Source: an uncultured Oceanospirillales bacterium
GTDB taxonomy: Bacteria; Pseudomonadota; Gammaproteobacteria; Pseudomonadales; Litorivicinaceae
Assembly (NCBI GenBank): GCA_913061245.1
Contig: CAJXTO010000092.1
Span: 1 to 6,188 of the forward strand
DNA length: 6,188 nt
Reading direction: 5' to 3'
Shown here: positions 1 through 5,944 of the stretch, piece after piece
Layout of the letters: each line of letters opens with the position of its first letter
Numbering within the stretch: position 1 is the stretch's first letter
Made by a program: the position numbers and the translations under genes
Notes under the pieces: model-generated
Database searches by the model: none
The model's input: only the letters and a program-made list of their open reading frames with translations
Told to the model about the DNA's origin: nothing

Positions 1-46
1 ATTTGCGTTTCGCCAAGTGCTGTGAGAAGAGAATACGCAGGCCGTG

Positions 47-67
47 AACCCCATTTTGGGGTTTTTT
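47..67 (+). terminator. Intrinsic (Rho-independent) terminator upstream of rimP
   Basis: The arms AACCCC (47-52) and GGGGTT (58-63) pair around the loop ATTTT. An extra A-T pair (53/57) would leave a three-base loop. A run of six T (62-67) follows, then CG and five more T (70-74). No T-tract follows the hairpin on the opposite strand, so it should act on + strand transcripts only. It ends about 18 nt before the rimP ATG with no visible promoter in between. It may end an upstream transcript, possibly a tRNA or secG unit as in related bacteria, or act as a leaky attenuator for the whole operon. The structure is seen directly; the role is inferred. Confidence 0.75.
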
Positions 68-85
68 CGTTTTTGGCGGTTGGAA

Positions 86-577
86 ATGACACCGAAGCAG
101 CAGCAATTAACAGAGCTTCTCGGGCCAAGTGTGGCTGCACTTGATCTTGAGTTATGGGCGATTGAGATCATTGGTAGAGCCAATCGATCGACGTTGCGAT
201 TGGTGATCGATCATCCAGACCGTCCGGTTACGGTTGATGACTGTGAGGCTGTCAGTCGACAGGTATCGCGTATTTTAGATGTGGAAGACCCGCTTCCTGA
301 ACGATACACCCTTGAGGTGTCCTCGCCAGGGATCGAGCGCGCATTGTACAAACTCGAACACTTTGAACGGTTTATGGGTTATCAAGCCAAGCTCAAGTTG
401 AAAGTCCCTTTCGAAGGAAGAAAAAATTACTCAGGCGTTATCGCTGGAGTCGAGAATCAAGCGGTGCTGTTGCAACAAGGGGATACAGAATATGAGTTCC
501 CGGCAGAGCACATTGAACGAGGTCAATTGGTTGTGACTGATGTCACACAAGTAGGCGGAAGCAAAGATGGGAAGTAA
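86..577 (+). CDS. rimP: Ribosome maturation factor RimP
   Basis: RimP is a cytoplasmic factor that binds free 30S subunits and helps late assembly around S12. The predicted protein has 163 residues, close to the roughly 150 of E. coli. The N-terminal alpha/beta domain covers about residues 1-75, with VDDCEAVSRQVSRILDVEDP at 50-69. The family signature LEVSSPGIER is at 76-85, and the C-terminal SH3-like barrel covers about 90-150. The frame stays open upstream to a GTG at 44, but that start lies against the terminator hairpin and would add 14 residues (including ILGFFRFW) that do not look like RimP. The ATG at 86, preceded by GGCGG (75-79), gives an N-terminus matching the family. The last 11 bases overlap nusA, so translation of the two is probably coupled. 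Family assignment is secure; the start is likely. Confidence 0.95.
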   Translation: MTPKQQQLTELLGPSVAALDLELWAIEIIGRANRSTLRLVIDHPDRPVTVDDCEAVSRQVSRILDVEDPLPERYTLEVSSPGIERALYKLEHFERFMGYQAKLKLKVPFEGRKNYSGVIAGVENQAVLLQQGDTEYEFPAEHIERGQLVVTDVTQVGGSKDGK

Positions 578-2087
578 GGAAATCCTTCAGGTAGTTGAAC
601 TCTTTTCGAATGAAAAGGGGATCCCGAAAGGTATTGTGTTTGAGGCAATCGAGCAGGCATTGGCGACAGCGACGCGTAAGCGTTACGAAGAGGAAGAAGC
701 CGATATTCGTGTTGCGATTGATCGCGCCACTGGCGAATACGACACATTCCGTCGTTGGGTTGTTGTGCCGGATGACCATCTCGCGATCTTGGGTTCGGAA
801 TTAACGACTGAAGAAGCTGCTGAAATTGATGCTGGCCTTCAGGTTGGTGATGAATACGAAATCGAAGTCGAGTCTGTTGATTTTGGTCGGATTGAGGCAC
901 AGACCGCGAAGCAAGTGATTGTTCAAAAGGTCCGTGAAGCTGAGCGCGAAAAAGTTGTCGCAGATTACGAAAGCCGTTTGATGAGTTTGATTAACGGTAC
1001 TGTGAAGAAAGTGACGCGTGATTCGGTCATTGTTGATCTTGGTGGAGCAGCTGAAGCGCTATTGCCTCGCGAGAATTTGATTGGTCGTGAAATTTTCCGT
1101 GTGAATGATCGTGTTCGCGCGATTCTTCAGGAGATTCGTACAGAAGGCCGTGGTCCACAATTAATTCTGTCTCGGACATCGCCAGAATTCTTGATTGAGC
1201 TTTTTAAAATTGAGGTTCCGGAGATCGCTGAAGAAACTATCGAAATTCGTGGTGCCGCACGTGATCCTGGAATGAGAGCGAAAATTGCTGTTAAAACCAA
1301 TGACGGGCGCATTGATCCAGTGGGTGCTTGCGTTGGTATGCGCGGTGCTCGCGTGCAAGCTGTTTCCAACGAGCTCAATGGCGAGCGCGTGGATATCGTA
1401 TTGTGGGATGACAACCCAGCGCAACTTGTGATTAATGCGATGGCGCCAGCAGAAGTGTCTTCTATTGTGATGGATGAAGACAATCGCTCAATGGATGTCG
1501 CGGTGACTGGTGACAACCTTGCGCAAGCAATCGGTCGTGGTGGTCAGAACGTGCGGTTGGCATCTGAGCTAACAGGCTGGAAGCTCAATGTCATGAGTGA
1601 AGAGCAGGCTGTTGAGCGGCAGGAAGCTGAGTCTGAGAAGCTCGTTAACATGTTTATGGTACGACTGGATGCTGATGCTGAACTAGCCCGCATCTTGGTT
1701 GAAGAAGGCTTTACATCAATTGATGAAGTTGCCTACGTCCCTGTCGAAGAAATGTTGTCAATTGATGGCTTTGATGAAGATCTTGTGGAGACTCTCAGAG
1801 CGCGTGCGCGTGACGTGTTGTTAACGGCTGCACTGGCTGGTGATGAATCACGTGAGCCCCAGGATGATTTGTTAACGATGGACGGTATGACCCCGGGTCT
1901 TGCTTATCAGCTAGCAGACCGTGGTGTGTGCACTATGGAAGATTTAGCAGAACTGTCGGTTGATGAATTGACTGAAATTGAGGGTGTGGATGAAGCCGCT
2001 GCGGCAGCCCTCATCATGAAAGCGCGTGAACCTTGGTTCGCAGATGACGCTGATGAATCAGCCGAAGAAAGTAGCGAACAGGAGTAA
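567..2087 (+). CDS. nusA: Transcription termination/antitermination factor NusA
   Basis: NusA binds RNA polymerase and nascent RNA, promotes pausing and intrinsic termination, and takes part in rRNA antitermination with NusB, NusE (S10) and NusG. The protein has 506 residues (E. coli 495). In order: an N-terminal RNA-polymerase-binding domain (about 1-135, including DTFRRWVVV and QTAKQVIVQKVREAER), an S1 domain (about 138-203), KH1 with GMRG at 257-260, KH2 with GRGG at 323-326, and two acidic repeats at about 367-423 and 433-491. The second acidic repeat, which in E. coli contacts the alpha subunit C-terminal domain or lambda N, supports a gammaproteobacterial host. The C-terminus is rich in Asp, Glu and Ser. 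The ATG at 567 is preceded by AGGCGGA (553-559), and the N-terminus MGSKEILQVVE aligns with the E. coli start. It overlaps rimP by 11 nt and ends 3 nt before infB. No key motif is missing. Confidence 0.98.
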   Translation: MGSKEILQVVELFSNEKGIPKGIVFEAIEQALATATRKRYEEEEADIRVAIDRATGEYDTFRRWVVVPDDHLAILGSELTTEEAAEIDAGLQVGDEYEIEVESVDFGRIEAQTAKQVIVQKVREAEREKVVADYESRLMSLINGTVKKVTRDSVIVDLGGAAEALLPRENLIGREIFRVNDRVRAILQEIRTEGRGPQLILSRTSPEFLIELFKIEVPEIAEETIEIRGAARDPGMRAKIAVKTNDGRIDPVGACVGMRGARVQAVSNELNGERVDIVLWDDNPAQLVINAMAPAEVSSIVMDEDNRSMDVAVTGDNLAQAIGRGGQNVRLASELTGWKLNVMSEEQAVERQEAESEKLVNMFMVRLDADAELARILVEEGFTSIDEVAYVPVEEMLSIDGFDEDLVETLRARARDVLLTAALAGDESREPQDDLLTMDGMTPGLAYQLADRGVCTMEDLAELSVDELTEIEGVDEAAAAALIMKAREPWFADDADESAEESSEQE

Positions 2088-2093
2088 GTTTTG
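2079..2093 (+). promoter_or_regulatory. Ribosome binding site and TTG start codon of infB
   Basis: CAGGAG (2079-2084) lies inside the last nusA codons and is followed by a six-base spacer that contains the nusA stop TAA (2085-2087), then TTG (2091-2093). Spacing and strength suit initiation at this TTG. The encoded start, (M)SDTTVKQLATLVG, aligns with the known IF2 N-terminus (E. coli begins MTDVTIKTLA), whereas no ATG near this position would preserve it. The rare start codon is therefore well supported by both the site and the conservation. Confidence 0.8.
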
Positions 2094-4583
2094 TCTGACA
2101 CAACAGTAAAACAGCTGGCCACACTCGTTGGCATTCCAGCTGAACAATTACTCTCTCAGATGGCAGGAGCAGGGATCGATAAGTCGTCTCCTGAAGATGT
2201 CGTTACTGATGATGAGAAACAGAAACTGCTTGCTCATATTCGTTCAGGACAGGCAAAAGTTTCTGCAGAACCAGCCAAGGTGACGCTGCGTCGTAAATCG
2301 ACGTCAACCATTAAGGCAGGTGCTAGTGCAGTGAATGTGGAAGTGCGTAAGAAACGTACCTACGTGCATCGAGACTTAACCGCTGAAGCAGAAAAGCAGC
2401 GCGAAATTGAGGAAGCGAAATTACGCGAAGAGCAGGAAGCTGAAGAGCGCGCACGCCGTGAGGCCGAGCAAGCAGCACGGGATGCTGAGGCAGCATCTGC
2501 TGCTCCGGAAGAAGCGCCAGTTGCCGAAGAGGTCGTAACTACGGTTGAAGAAGTTGTCGTTGATCCAGTGGTCGTGGAACCACCTCCGCCGCCTAAAGAG
2601 GATGATGGCCGCCGTCACAAGAAGGACCCACACGTCCGTCGCGACCGTCCTGCGGATGATGATGAACCGCGTCGCCATGGTAAGCCTGCTGGAAAGCGTG
2701 ACGACAAGCGTGGAAAGCTCGTACCTGCTGATGATGAGCGCGGGCCGAAAATGCGCGGTAAGCGTAAGCCAGGTAAGGCCGCTGAAGAATTGTCTTCTCA
2801 CAAATTCGAGAAGCCAGCAGCACCAATCGTTCGCGAGGTTAAGATTTCAGGGCCTGTGACTGTTGCCGAATTGGCGAGTCAAATGGCTGTTAAATCAGGT
2901 GAGCTGATCAAAATTTTGATGAAGATGGGTGTCATGGCAACCATCAACCAGGTGCTCGACGAAGATACTGCAGTGCTTGTGGTTGAAGAGATGGGTCACA
3001 AGATTGAAATCGTCGCTGACGATGCACTCGAGCAATCCGTGCTTGATGACTATCAAGAGCTTAAAGGTGAGCGCACATCACGCGCGCCAGTCGTGACAGT
3101 TATGGGTCACGTTGACCATGGTAAAACCTCGCTGCTTGACCGGATTCGCAAATCTCGTGTTGCCGCTGGAGAAGCTGGTGGAATTACGCAACATATTGGT
3201 GCGTATCACGTTGACACAGATAACGGCATGATCACATTTATTGACACTCCGGGCCACGCAGCCTTTACGAGTATGCGTGCACGTGGCGCTCAGGTGACTG
3301 ACGTTGTCATCCTTGTGGTCGCGGCCGATGACGGTGTGATGCCTCAAACAGAAGAGGCAGTACAGCATGCACGCGCAGCTGGCGTTCCAATCGTTGTAGC
3401 GGTCAATAAAATCGATAAAGAAGAGGCAGATCCCGATCGTGTGAAGACTGAGTTGGCGAGCCGCGAAGTTATTCCAGAGGATTGGGGCGGTGATGTGCAG
3501 TTCATCCCTGTGAGTGCGCACACTGGTCAAGGTATTGATGCACTTCTTGAGGCGGTATTGCTGCAAGCTGAACTGTTGGAGTTAACAGCTGTTCATGAAG
3601 GCCCTGCTCGAGGAACAGTTGTGGAATCACGTCTTGATCGAGGCCGCGGTCCGGTTGCGACTGTGCTCATACAAAACGGTCTTTTGAAAGTCGGTGATGC
3701 CATTCTTGCTGGTGAACAGGTTGGTAAAGTCCGCGCATTGGTGGATGAAAACGGCAAGCAGATCAAGCAAGCGGGCCCATCGATTCCTGTTGAGATTCTT
3801 GGTCTGTCAGGTACGCCTGATGCTGGTGATGAATTCATGGTTCTCGAGAGCGAGCGTAAAGCACGTGAAGTCGCTGAATTCCGTTCAGAACGAACTCGTG
3901 ATGCTGAGCACAAGCGTCAGCAGGCACAAAAGCTCGATCAAATGTTTGCCAATATGGAAGCGGGTGAAGTATCGAATCTCAACATCGTTTTGAAAACTGA
4001 TGTGCGAGGCACACTTGAAGCTTTGTCAGCGGCACTCCAGAAGCTGGCCACTGACGAGGTTCGTGTGAACCTAATCGCTCAGGGTGTTGGTGGAATTACC
4101 GAATCAGACGCAACACTTGCATCATCGGCTGGGGCAATCGTCTTAGGCTTTAACGTGCGAGCGGATGCTGGTGCACGTCAGGTCATCGAACGCGATGGCA
4201 TTGAGCTCCGTTACTACAGTGTTATTTATGACATTGTGGACGACGTTAAAGCAGCGATGTCTGGTCTACTTGCGCCTGAGCTCCGTGAGGAAATTGTAGG
4301 TGTGGCAGAGGTTCGTGATGTCTTTAATTCACCAAAATTTGGTCAAATTGCTGGCTGTATGGTGGTCGAAGGCATTGTTTACCGGAACAAGAAAATCCGC
4401 GTTCTACGCGATAACGTTGTGATTTATGAGGGAGAGCTTGAGTCTCTCCGTCGATTCAAAGACGACGTTAACGAAGTTCGTAATGGTACCGAGTGCGGTA
4501 TTGGCGTTAAGAACTACACGGACGTGAAGCCAGGCGACAAAATCGAAGTATTCGATGTTCGCGAGGTTGCACGGAAGATCTAA
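2091..4583 (+). CDS. infB: Translation initiation factor IF-2
   Basis: IF2 is the GTPase that recruits fMet-tRNA to the 30S initiation complex and promotes 50S joining. The protein has 830 residues (E. coli 890). An N-terminal IF2_N-type module covers about 1-50. A charged linker follows: a Glu/Arg/Ala-rich probable coiled coil (about 96-140), a Val/Glu-rich stretch, five prolines (164-168), and a basic Lys/Arg/Asp segment (about 170-240). A second IF2_N module is at about 250-305. The G domain is complete: GHVDHGKT (339-346), GGIT with Thr366, DTPGH (385-389), NKID (439-442) and SAH (475-477). Domain II is about 504-600, domain III about 629-720 and the fMet-tRNA-binding C2 about 735-830, with Cys756, RFKDD from 788 and ECG (801-803). 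It starts at TTG with a good CAGGAG site. Its stop overlaps the rbfA ATG by one base. Shorter isoforms from internal starts, known in E. coli, may exist, but no clear internal site was found. Confidence 0.98.
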   Translation: MSDTTVKQLATLVGIPAEQLLSQMAGAGIDKSSPEDVVTDDEKQKLLAHIRSGQAKVSAEPAKVTLRRKSTSTIKAGASAVNVEVRKKRTYVHRDLTAEAEKQREIEEAKLREEQEAEERARREAEQAARDAEAASAAPEEAPVAEEVVTTVEEVVVDPVVVEPPPPPKEDDGRRHKKDPHVRRDRPADDDEPRRHGKPAGKRDDKRGKLVPADDERGPKMRGKRKPGKAAEELSSHKFEKPAAPIVREVKISGPVTVAELASQMAVKSGELIKILMKMGVMATINQVLDEDTAVLVVEEMGHKIEIVADDALEQSVLDDYQELKGERTSRAPVVTVMGHVDHGKTSLLDRIRKSRVAAGEAGGITQHIGAYHVDTDNGMITFIDTPGHAAFTSMRARGAQVTDVVILVVAADDGVMPQTEEAVQHARAAGVPIVVAVNKIDKEEADPDRVKTELASREVIPEDWGGDVQFIPVSAHTGQGIDALLEAVLLQAELLELTAVHEGPARGTVVESRLDRGRGPVATVLIQNGLLKVGDAILAGEQVGKVRALVDENGKQIKQAGPSIPVEILGLSGTPDAGDEFMVLESERKAREVAEFRSERTRDAEHKRQQAQKLDQMFANMEAGEVSNLNIVLKTDVRGTLEALSAALQKLATDEVRVNLIAQGVGGITESDATLASSAGAIVLGFNVRADAGARQVIERDGIELRYYSVIYDIVDDVKAAMSGLLAPELREEIVGVAEVRDVFNSPKFGQIAGCMVVEGIVYRNKKIRVLRDNVVIYEGELESLRRFKDDVNEVRNGTECGIGVKNYTDVKPGDKIEVFDVREVARKI
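2471..2504 (+). repeat. Imperfect inverted repeat (14-bp hairpin) inside infB linker
   Basis: AGCAGCA (2471-2477) pairs perfectly with TGCTGCT (2498-2504), and GATGCTG (2481-2487) pairs perfectly with CAGCATC (2491-2497). The apical loop is AGG (2488-2490) and the only interruption is a CGG bulge (2478-2480). This gives 14 base pairs within 34 nt, encoding residues 128-138 (AARDAEAASAA) of the IF2 linker. There is no T-tract, so it is not an intrinsic terminator. The repeat arises from alternating GCA and GCT alanine codons. It may be a by-product of Ala-rich coding or may slow ribosomes or RNA polymerase; function is unknown. Confidence 0.6.
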
Positions 4584-4954
4584 TGCCGGCGGAATTTAGT
4601 CGCACACAGCGTCTGGGTGAGCAGATCAAGCGAGATCTCGCTCTGCTCATTCAGCGCGAACTGAAAGATCCTCGTGTTGGTATGGTCACGGTCAATTTTG
4701 TCGATCTATCAAAGGATCTTTCGTATGCCGATGTAAATGTCACGGTATTAGTTCCAGAGGATTCTGATGAAAGGATTGTCGAAAGCCTAACAATCCTCAA
4801 TGAAGCTGCGACGTTTCTGCGCATGGAGCTCGGTCGAGGGCTCAAAGTTCGCAAAGTTCCGCATTTGCGATTCCATTACGATGATTCATTAAAACGCGGG
4901 GCGCGAATTAATGAGCTCATTCATCAAGCACTGAAGAGTGATCAACACGACTGA
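4583..4954 (+). CDS. rbfA: 30S ribosome-binding factor RbfA
   Basis: RbfA binds immature 30S subunits near 16S rRNA helix 1 and helps late processing of the 16S 5' end. In E. coli it is a cold-shock protein needed for growth at low temperature. The protein has 123 residues (E. coli 133; the difference is mostly a shorter C-terminal tail) and forms a single KH-like domain. Family signatures are EFSRTQRLGEQIKRDLALLI near the N-terminus, KDPRVGMVTV (28-37), SYADVNVTV (47-55) and VPHLRFHYDDS (92-102). The start codon shares its A with the infB stop (TAATG), and GGAAG (4573-4577) provides a Shine-Dalgarno five bases upstream. Its stop overlaps the truB ATG (TGATG). The position between infB and truB is the conserved one. 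Confidence 0.97.
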   Translation: MPAEFSRTQRLGEQIKRDLALLIQRELKDPRVGMVTVNFVDLSKDLSYADVNVTVLVPEDSDERIVESLTILNEAATFLRMELGRGLKVRKVPHLRFHYDDSLKRGARINELIHQALKSDQHD

Positions 4955-5910
4955 TGGGTAAGCGCAACAAGGGTCGCGATCTTAACGGGATCCTCATTGT
5001 GGATAAGCCTCAAGGTCTCACATCCAACGGTGTGGTGAGCCGTCTAAAGCGGTGGTCTCAAGCAAAAAAAGTTGGTCATACTGGGGCGCTTGATCCGATG
5101 GCCACTGGTGTTTTGCCTATTGTTTTCGGAGAGGCAGCGAAGTTTAGTCAATACGGGCTTGATGCGAACAAAGGGTATCTCGCACGTGTTCAATTAGGCG
5201 CAGCAACTGATACCCTTGATGCAGACGGCAATGTCGTTCTCGTCAAACCCATTCCTGAATTATCTGAGTCTGTCATCTTGGAAGTGTTGGACGCTTTGAC
5301 TGGCTCATTGATGCAGATACCTCCAATGGTTTCGGCTCTTAAATATCAGGGCCAACCGCTTTATAAGTTGGCACGTCAAGGACAAGAAATCGATCGACCT
5401 CCGCGTGCGATTCATATCTTTAATAACGATCTTTTACAGTTTGATGCGGACCATGGGTGGATCGATATCCGTGTCCGCTGCTCCAAAGGGACATACATCC
5501 GGAGCCTTGCTGAATCGATTGGCGAATCCTTGGGAACGGTTGCGCATTTGAGTCGCTTACGTCGTGATCTATCGGGTGGTTTTTCTCTAGAGCAAGCGCA
5601 CCCATGGAATACGCTCGAAACACTTCAGGGTTGCGAGCCAGAAACGATTGATTCTTCATTGCTACCTGTCGATGCAATTTTGAGCCATTTTCCACCGGTC
5701 GATCTGGCCGAAAATGAGTGCATGACATTGATTCAAGGGCAAAAAGTTTCTGGAAAAGGTCTTGATGTGTGCGATACTATGCGCGCCTATTTTGCAGGAG
5801 GTTCATTTATTGGACTGGTATCCGTCGATTCTGATGGTGTGATCGCTGCAAAACGGATGTTATCTCCGGCTGCTGCTGGCATGCGCGGCAGTTCGGATTC
5901 TGGCCAATAA
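4954..5910 (+). CDS. truB: tRNA pseudouridine(55) synthase TruB
   Basis: TruB converts uridine 55 in the T-loop of nearly all elongator tRNAs to pseudouridine and also acts as a tRNA chaperone. The protein has 318 residues (E. coli 314). The N-terminus shows the family pattern NGILIVDKPQGLTS (11-24). The catalytic motif GHTGALDP is at 41-48, with the nucleophile Asp47 (E. coli Asp48). KGYLARVQLG (73-82) contains Tyr75, equivalent to the active-site tyrosine that stacks on the target base. VSALKYQG (126-133) and CSKGTYIRSL (176-185) with Arg183 complete the active site. A C-terminal PUA-type RNA-binding domain covers about 250-305. The ATG overlaps the rbfA stop by one base and only a distant GAAGAG (4933-4938) precedes it, so translation probably depends on ribosomes finishing rbfA. 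The 3' end of the gene overlaps a possible RNA fold before rpsO. Confidence 0.97.
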   Translation: MGKRNKGRDLNGILIVDKPQGLTSNGVVSRLKRWSQAKKVGHTGALDPMATGVLPIVFGEAAKFSQYGLDANKGYLARVQLGAATDTLDADGNVVLVKPIPELSESVILEVLDALTGSLMQIPPMVSALKYQGQPLYKLARQGQEIDRPPRAIHIFNNDLLQFDADHGWIDIRVRCSKGTYIRSLAESIGESLGTVAHLSRLRRDLSGGFSLEQAHPWNTLETLQGCEPETIDSSLLPVDAILSHFPPVDLAENECMTLIQGQKVSGKGLDVCDTMRAYFAGGSFIGLVSVDSDGVIAAKRMLSPAAAGMRGSSDSGQ

Positions 5911-5924
5911 GGTCGGGCATGCCA
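5877..5924 (+). promoter_or_regulatory. Candidate structured leader for rpsO (possible S15 autoregulatory site)
   Basis: An outer stem pairs TGGCATGC (5877-5884) with GCATGCCA (5917-5924), eight Watson-Crick pairs. An inner stem pairs CTGGCC (5900-5905) with GGTCGG (5911-5916), six pairs including two G-U. The 3' arms are directly adjacent, so the helices could stack, leaving a 15-nt bulge (5885-5899). The inner loop AATAA contains the truB stop codon. The fold ends three bases before the rpsO Shine-Dalgarno TAGGAG (5928-5933). S15 represses its own translation in E. coli through an mRNA structure at this location, and S15 leaders differ between lineages. Pairing is seen in the sequence; function is inferred. 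GGCATGCC (5916-5923) is also self-complementary, an alternative explanation. Confidence 0.35.
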
Positions 5925-5927
5925 TTG

Positions 5928-5944
5928 TAGGAGTAGAGAAAATG
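5928..5944 (+). promoter_or_regulatory. Ribosome binding site of rpsO
   Basis: TAGGAG (5928-5933) is followed by an eight-base spacer and ATG (5942-5944). It is the strongest Shine-Dalgarno in the window along with that of infB. It fixes the rpsO start, which gives MALSVEKKAEIVEKFG, the expected S15 N-terminus. Unlike rbfA and truB, rpsO does not overlap its upstream neighbour, so it can initiate independently. Confidence 0.8.

Noticed and set aside
1..15. Possible 3' end of a tRNA (sequence ending CGCCA before the terminator)
   Set aside because: In related bacteria a tRNA often precedes rimP and ends in CCA, but no T-loop or matching 5' acceptor arm is visible in 15 bases, and the implied acceptor stem fits no tRNA I recognise. 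Upstream sequence would decide it.
44..85. GTG at 44 as the rimP start
   Set aside because: It would place the initiation region against the terminator hairpin and add 14 residues with no resemblance to RimP; the ATG at 86 has a GGCGG site and a family-like N-terminus.
523..900. Open frames on the - strand opposite the rimP/nusA junction
   Set aside because: They overlap well-conserved NusA coding sequence, are rich in Gln, Arg, Pro and Ser as expected of antisense shadows, and match no family I know.
2331..2576. Internal GTG codons (2331, 2568, 2574) as starts of shorter IF2 isoforms
   Set aside because: E. coli makes such isoforms, and V81 follows an AAGGCAGG purine run, but the spacing is long there and no good Shine-Dalgarno precedes 2568 or 2574. 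Possible but not supported enough to annotate.
2595..2775. Repeated GATGATG and Lys/Arg/Asp-coding patches in infB as a DNA repeat
   Set aside because: They are short, irregular and in frame, and reflect the low-complexity charged IF2 linker common in this family, not a separate repeat element.
3078..3566. 162-codon open frame on the - strand inside infB
   Set aside because: It lies opposite the invariant IF2 G domain, has no recognisable protein features or ribosome binding site, and is explained by codon bias of the + strand gene.
5700..5941. A separate rpsO promoter within the end of truB
   Set aside because: E. coli has one at this place. Here TACTAT at 5775-5780 resembles a -10 box, but the bases at the correct -35 distance (GGAAAA) do not match, so no promoter is called.
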